From Candidatus Gottesmanbacteria bacterium (GTDB lineage: Bacteria > Patescibacteriota > Microgenomatia > UBA10105 > UBA927): DNA of 28,299 nucleotides. The first letter of the stretch is position 1, and every line of letters begins with the position of its first letter. This document shows, piece after piece, positions 25,440-28,299 of this stretch. The notes under the pieces are model-generated. The model saw nothing but the letters and a program-made list of their open reading frames with translations, ran no database searches and was not told the origin of the DNA. Location: the NCBI GenBank assembly GCA_026396845.1, contig JAPLWC010000007.1:1-28299 (forward strand). The letters run 5' to 3'. The position numbers were made by a program, and so were the translations under genes.

Positions 25440-28299
25440 AGACAGCTTTTTCATCTGTTCAGGCATTGTCATCCATAGCTGCGGGTTGTAGATAAACAGC
25501 TCCGATGCCGTGGTGGTATTGCCCGCATCCCCGACATCCCGCTTAAGCTCAAAATTTCCTGCAATGAACATGCCCGTGCCGACAAACCGTACGGCTCCCG
25601 TGCCGGTCTTAAACGTACCTGCCGGAGACGTGATATAGATTCCTTGAAGGGCAGCAACCGCAGGATCCACGGTAATACTGCCGTTCACGATAAATGCGGC
25701 AAACCCGCCGGGGGCAATGGTAATGGTTCCGTTGATCGTCAGATTTCCGTTGACGAAAATAACGAGCTTATTGCCGTTGGTAATAGTCCAGTTCCCGCTT
25801 GTTGAATTATTCCCGTCTGCATAATATGCGGTTTTATACGGAGTCGTAGGTTGTGTAATTGAAGCATTGTCGTAATCCCACGTCGCGGGCTCACCGCCGA
25901 ACTGACTGTGCATCAGCTGGTAAAAATCAGTACCGGGCGACGTATCCTTGACCAGCCACTTCTTACTGGACACCCAGTCCTGGCCGTTGGTTACTCCGCT
26001 GCTGTCAAAAGTAGCGCTAGTCCCGTACGTAGCCACCCCGGGATATCCGCCGGTCGTGCCGTCCAGAATAAATGCACGGGGGTCAGGGAGCGGGGGAGAT
26101 ACCGGTACATAGGATTTGAGGGTACCGCTGGCATACACATCGCCGCCCTGCGCCTGACTCCAGGCGACACCGTGCGTATATCCTATATCCCACGTCAGGG
26201 TATGCAGGATGCCCAATGTTGCGTAAGAAGTTTCGCCGGTGGTGCTACCGGGTGCGTCGGCCCAGCATGTGCGCGCCAGTACGTACCCTGGGGGCGGTGA
26301 TGAATCAATCCCGTAATCCCCGATAATCACATTGTTAAACACAACATACGAACTTCCGCTTTGTTGTTGGGCAACGGGGTGACTCGGCGAAGAAGGGGTA
26401 AACTGAAAACTGGTGTTGGAGATCCCGCCGGTGCCGCCCGCGCGAATTGTGGCACACGAAGTATTCGTCGGATCCACAGCAACCGCCCTTGCCTGAATGG
26501 TTCCGGTCGGGATAGGACATACGGTTGATAGTGGTGGTGGTGGTTGTGGGGGAAAGCCAGACTGGTTATTCAATGCGTCACGGGACTGGACATGCACATA
26601 GACCGTATCTCCTCCCGAGAAAGCAGCGTTATTGGTTGATCTACTTGTTCCTGAAGTCCAGGAAACCCAGCCGTTGGCCCATGAGGAATCCGAGTAGGCA
26701 GTTGCAAAGGTTGAATCTTTTGAAACCTGAGCCCAGTATGAATCTACCCCTGAACAGGTAGTGTCAGTTGACGCACCCCATGAGGCAGACACTTTCCCAT
26801 TGACGTCACATGTTGCAGTCAAACCCGAAGGAACAGTGGGGGCTGTTTTATCAAGCGGATATGACAAACTGTTAGTGGCTGAACATGAAGCCGGATAATA
26901 TGCGATCACGTTCCAGGTAATGGCCCCGGTTGCCGTACCTACAGCAGCATTATCACACGGAGAGGAAAGATTATAGAAAGGCATAGCGGCCTGATCCACA
27001 TATACATTCCTACACCAGTTTGTATCAACGGCCGGGTCACCTACCCACAGTTGGAACTCATATCCCGTTGCTCCGACAACAGAATTCCAGAAATACACAC
27101 GGAAAATGGTTTTTGTACAGGTTAAGGCAGGGGAGAGACTCGTGGGAACCGCTGTCGGACAAGGAGTTGGCGTGGGGGTAGAGGTAGGAGTCGGCGTCGG
27201 AGTCTTGGTGGGAGTAGGCGTCGGAGTCTTGGTCGGCGTCGGCGTCGGAGTTTTGGTGGGGATGGGGGTGGGGGTGGGACAGGTTATTGAGGCTGTTGAA
27301 GAAAAAGTGGTGAAGTTATAGGTAGTCCGCGCGGTAGCCGTCCTGCCGGTTGGTATACCAAAGTCGATGTGGGGAGGATTTGTCCAGGCGTTAAACCACC
27401 AGTCTCCAATATTATCCCAGACCTGGAGACCGCTGGCTTGAGTCGGCGACCAGCTCCAGGTAATAGGCGTAGTTTCTGAATCGGAATTGTAGACTCCGCA
27501 GGATGGAGTCGGGACAGGAGGAATAGGGGCCTGCGTAGGAGTAGGGGTAGGAGTAAGAGTGGGGGTGATGCAAGCACTAACGGTAACGGTCTTCATGTCG
27601 TTTGCCCCACAGTCACTCCAACCGGAACACGGACACCAGGGATTACCGCTACACTGGACTCCGGATCCGTATGCGTTACAGACAACGTAATACTGACCGG
27701 CAGAACTAAAAGAGGTTGTGCCTTGAGTGGTGGAGTCGTTAGCTTTAACGGGAGTCCAGGTTGGGGCAGCTATAGGTGATTTGGAAATTGCAGTGGTAGA
27801 AGCATTCGTGCTGGTAATGGTATATGTTGCCGATGCGCCTACACAGACACTGGTAGGTCCGGAAACAAAAGAACACGTTGGGGGCGGGGCGGTGGTTGGT
27901 GTTGGGGCGGGAGTATTAGTCGGAGTCGGCGTCGGGGTGGCGCAATCCATTGTCCCGTAACACGTCGTGCTACAATTTCCGGTATACGAAGTTCCGGAAC
28001 AATGGCTCGCATCATCCGTACACGTAGTACAGAGTTCGGCACAAGGCGCGCCGCACCCAGTGGTCCCGTCTCTATAACATTTATAGTCTACGGTAGACGT
28101 AAAGCAAGCGTTCGATCCAAGCACACACGTGTCGCTACACGACGTGCAACTACCCGATGAGAGACAATCAACAGGACCTGAACCACAACTAGAAACAGCA
28201 TTGCAAGAACCACCACAAGGTGCAGGATTCTGGTCGGCAACGCATGCCGGTTGACCGCAAGCACATGTACCCCTAAGACTTGGACCGCACACGCTTCCT
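25413..28299 (-). CDS. very large secreted multidomain protein, 5' end outside window
   Basis: At least 961 codons are visible, and the frame is still open at the window edge. In order: a Cys-rich region (many C-x-C and short Cys spacings, first ~120 residues shown), Thr/Pro linkers (TPTPTPTNTPAPTPTT), an Ig/PKD-like segment (SFVSGPTSVCVGASATYTIT), a long TPTPTPTK linker, and a jelly-roll-like segment (FRVYFWNSVVGATGYEFQLW). An FN3-like domain follows (PSGLTATCDVNGKVSASWGA). The C-terminal part (KLVIFVNGNLTINGTITIAP, then GGFAAFIVNGSITVDPAVAA) recurs in CPR surface proteins and has a bactofilin- or adhesin-like beta pattern. It is probably a surface adhesin or pilus-associated protein; function is not known. 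Confidence 0.8.
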   Translation of the reverse strand, partial: GSVCGPSLRGTCACGQPACVADQNPAPCGGSCNAVSSCGSGPVDCLSSGSCTSCSDTCVLGSNACFTSTVDYKCYRDGTTGCGAPCAELCTTCTDDASHCSGTSYTGNCSTTCYGTMDCATPTPTPTNTPAPTPTTAPPPTCSFVSGPTSVCVGASATYTITSTNASTTAISKSPIAAPTWTPVKANDSTTQGTTSFSSAGQYYVVCNAYGSGVQCSGNPWCPCSGWSDCGANDMKTVTVSACITPTLTPTPTPTQAPIPPVPTPSCGVYNSDSETTPITWSWSPTQASGLQVWDNIGDWWFNAWTNPPHIDFGIPTGRTATARTTYNFTTFSSTASITCPTPTPIPTKTPTPTPTKTPTPTPTKTPTPTPTSTPTPTPCPTAVPTSLSPALTCTKTIFRVYFWNSVVGATGYEFQLWVGDPAVDTNWCRNVYVDQAAMPFYNLSSPCDNAAVGTATGAITWNVIAYYPASCSATNSLSYPLDKTAPTVPSGLTATCDVNGKVSASWGASTDTTCSGVDSYWAQVSKDSTFATAYSDSSWANGWVSWTSGTSRSTNNAAFSGGDTVYVHVQSRDALNNQSGFPPQPPPPLSTVCPIPTGTIQARAVAVDPTNTSCATIRAGGTGGISNTSFQFTPSSPSHPVAQQQSGSSYVVFNNVIIGDYGIDSSPPPGYVLARTCWADAPGSTTGETSYATLGILHTLTWDIGYTHGVAWSQAQGGDVYASGTLKSYVPVSPPLPDPRAFILDGTTGGYPGVATYGTSATFDSSGVTNGQDWVSSKKWLVKDTSPGTDFYQLMHSQFGGEPATWDYDNASITQPTTPYKTAYYADGNNSTSGNWTITNGNKLVIFVNGNLTINGTITIAPGGFAAFIVNGSITVDPAVAALQGIYITSPAGTFKTGTGAVRFVGTGMFIAGNFELKRDVGDAGNTTTASELFIYNPQLWMTMPEQMKKLSVSWQEVAP
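27190..27261. repeat. 24-bp minisatellite encoding TPTPTPTK
   Basis: Three near-identical 24-base units (27190-27213, 27214-27237, 27238-27261) encode eight-residue Thr/Pro/Lys repeats in the linker of the secreted protein. Copy number may vary between strains. Confidence 0.85.

Noticed and set aside
27106..27960. Plus-strand open frames with GVGVGV-type products
   Set aside because: They are the antisense of the TPTPTP linkers of the secreted protein, where stop codons are rare by composition.

Overview
The window looks like a chromosomal piece of a Patescibacteria/CPR bacterium, most likely of the Microgenomates type. The evidence is indirect: a ValRS that ends without its C-terminal coiled coil, a DUF4012 surface protein, a DUF5652-like protein, a small SurA_N-type protein, a four-helix-bundle (S23/IVP-like) gene, very tight spacing, and a secreted Cys-rich/TPTP-rich/FN3 protein. 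No rRNA or phylogenetic marker is present that would fix the lineage. The standard code fits: TAA, TGA and TAG all end genes.

Layout. 1-1.2 kb: comM and dprA (minus). 1.3-1.7 kb: an RRM RNA-binding protein. 1.8-5.1 kb: an eroding accessory stretch with a serine hydrolase, an acyltransferase broken by an amber codon, a small membrane protein and a frameshifted MTA phosphorylase. 5.1-6 kb: two CAT-anticodon tRNA genes; one, on the minus strand, is an initiator-like tRNA with a strong promoter but none of the usual D-loop/T-loop elbow bases. 6-9.5 kb: ftsB-like, a Xer-like recombinase and valS. 9.5-15 kb (minus): membrane-anchored protein, nuclease, efp, epmA-like EF-P ligase, DUF5652, cyclophilin, SurA_N protein and nth. 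15.1-15.6 kb: a TPR protein converging on a damaged rplY. 16.1-24.4 kb (minus): the conserved rpmH-rnpA-yidD-yidC-jag block, running on into a four-helix pseudogene, O-antigen ligase, flippase, rnhA, DUF4012 and rplY. 24.5-25.3 kb (plus): an AbiEii-type nucleotidyltransferase with a small partner. 25.4 kb to the end (minus): a very large secreted protein cut by the window edge.

Three themes cross the annotation. (1) Heptanucleotide (period-7) arrays, often in facing pairs, sit between and inside genes. They supply start regions, stop codons and internal peptides to valS, the O-antigen ligase, rnpA and yidD, and they flank the four-helix gene. (2) Short GC-rich palindromes have inserted as multiples of three bases, with 24 bp in rplY and 36 bp at 25.36 kb, the latter beside an uninterrupted copy of the same sequence. 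(3) Several good promoters place the -10 box exactly six bases before the start codon (valS, rpmH, the AbiEii partner), which predicts leaderless mRNAs.

Functionally, the minus-strand blocks handle membrane protein insertion, tRNA and ribosome maturation, EF-P modification, extracytoplasmic folding, DNA repair, and export or assembly of surface polysaccharide.
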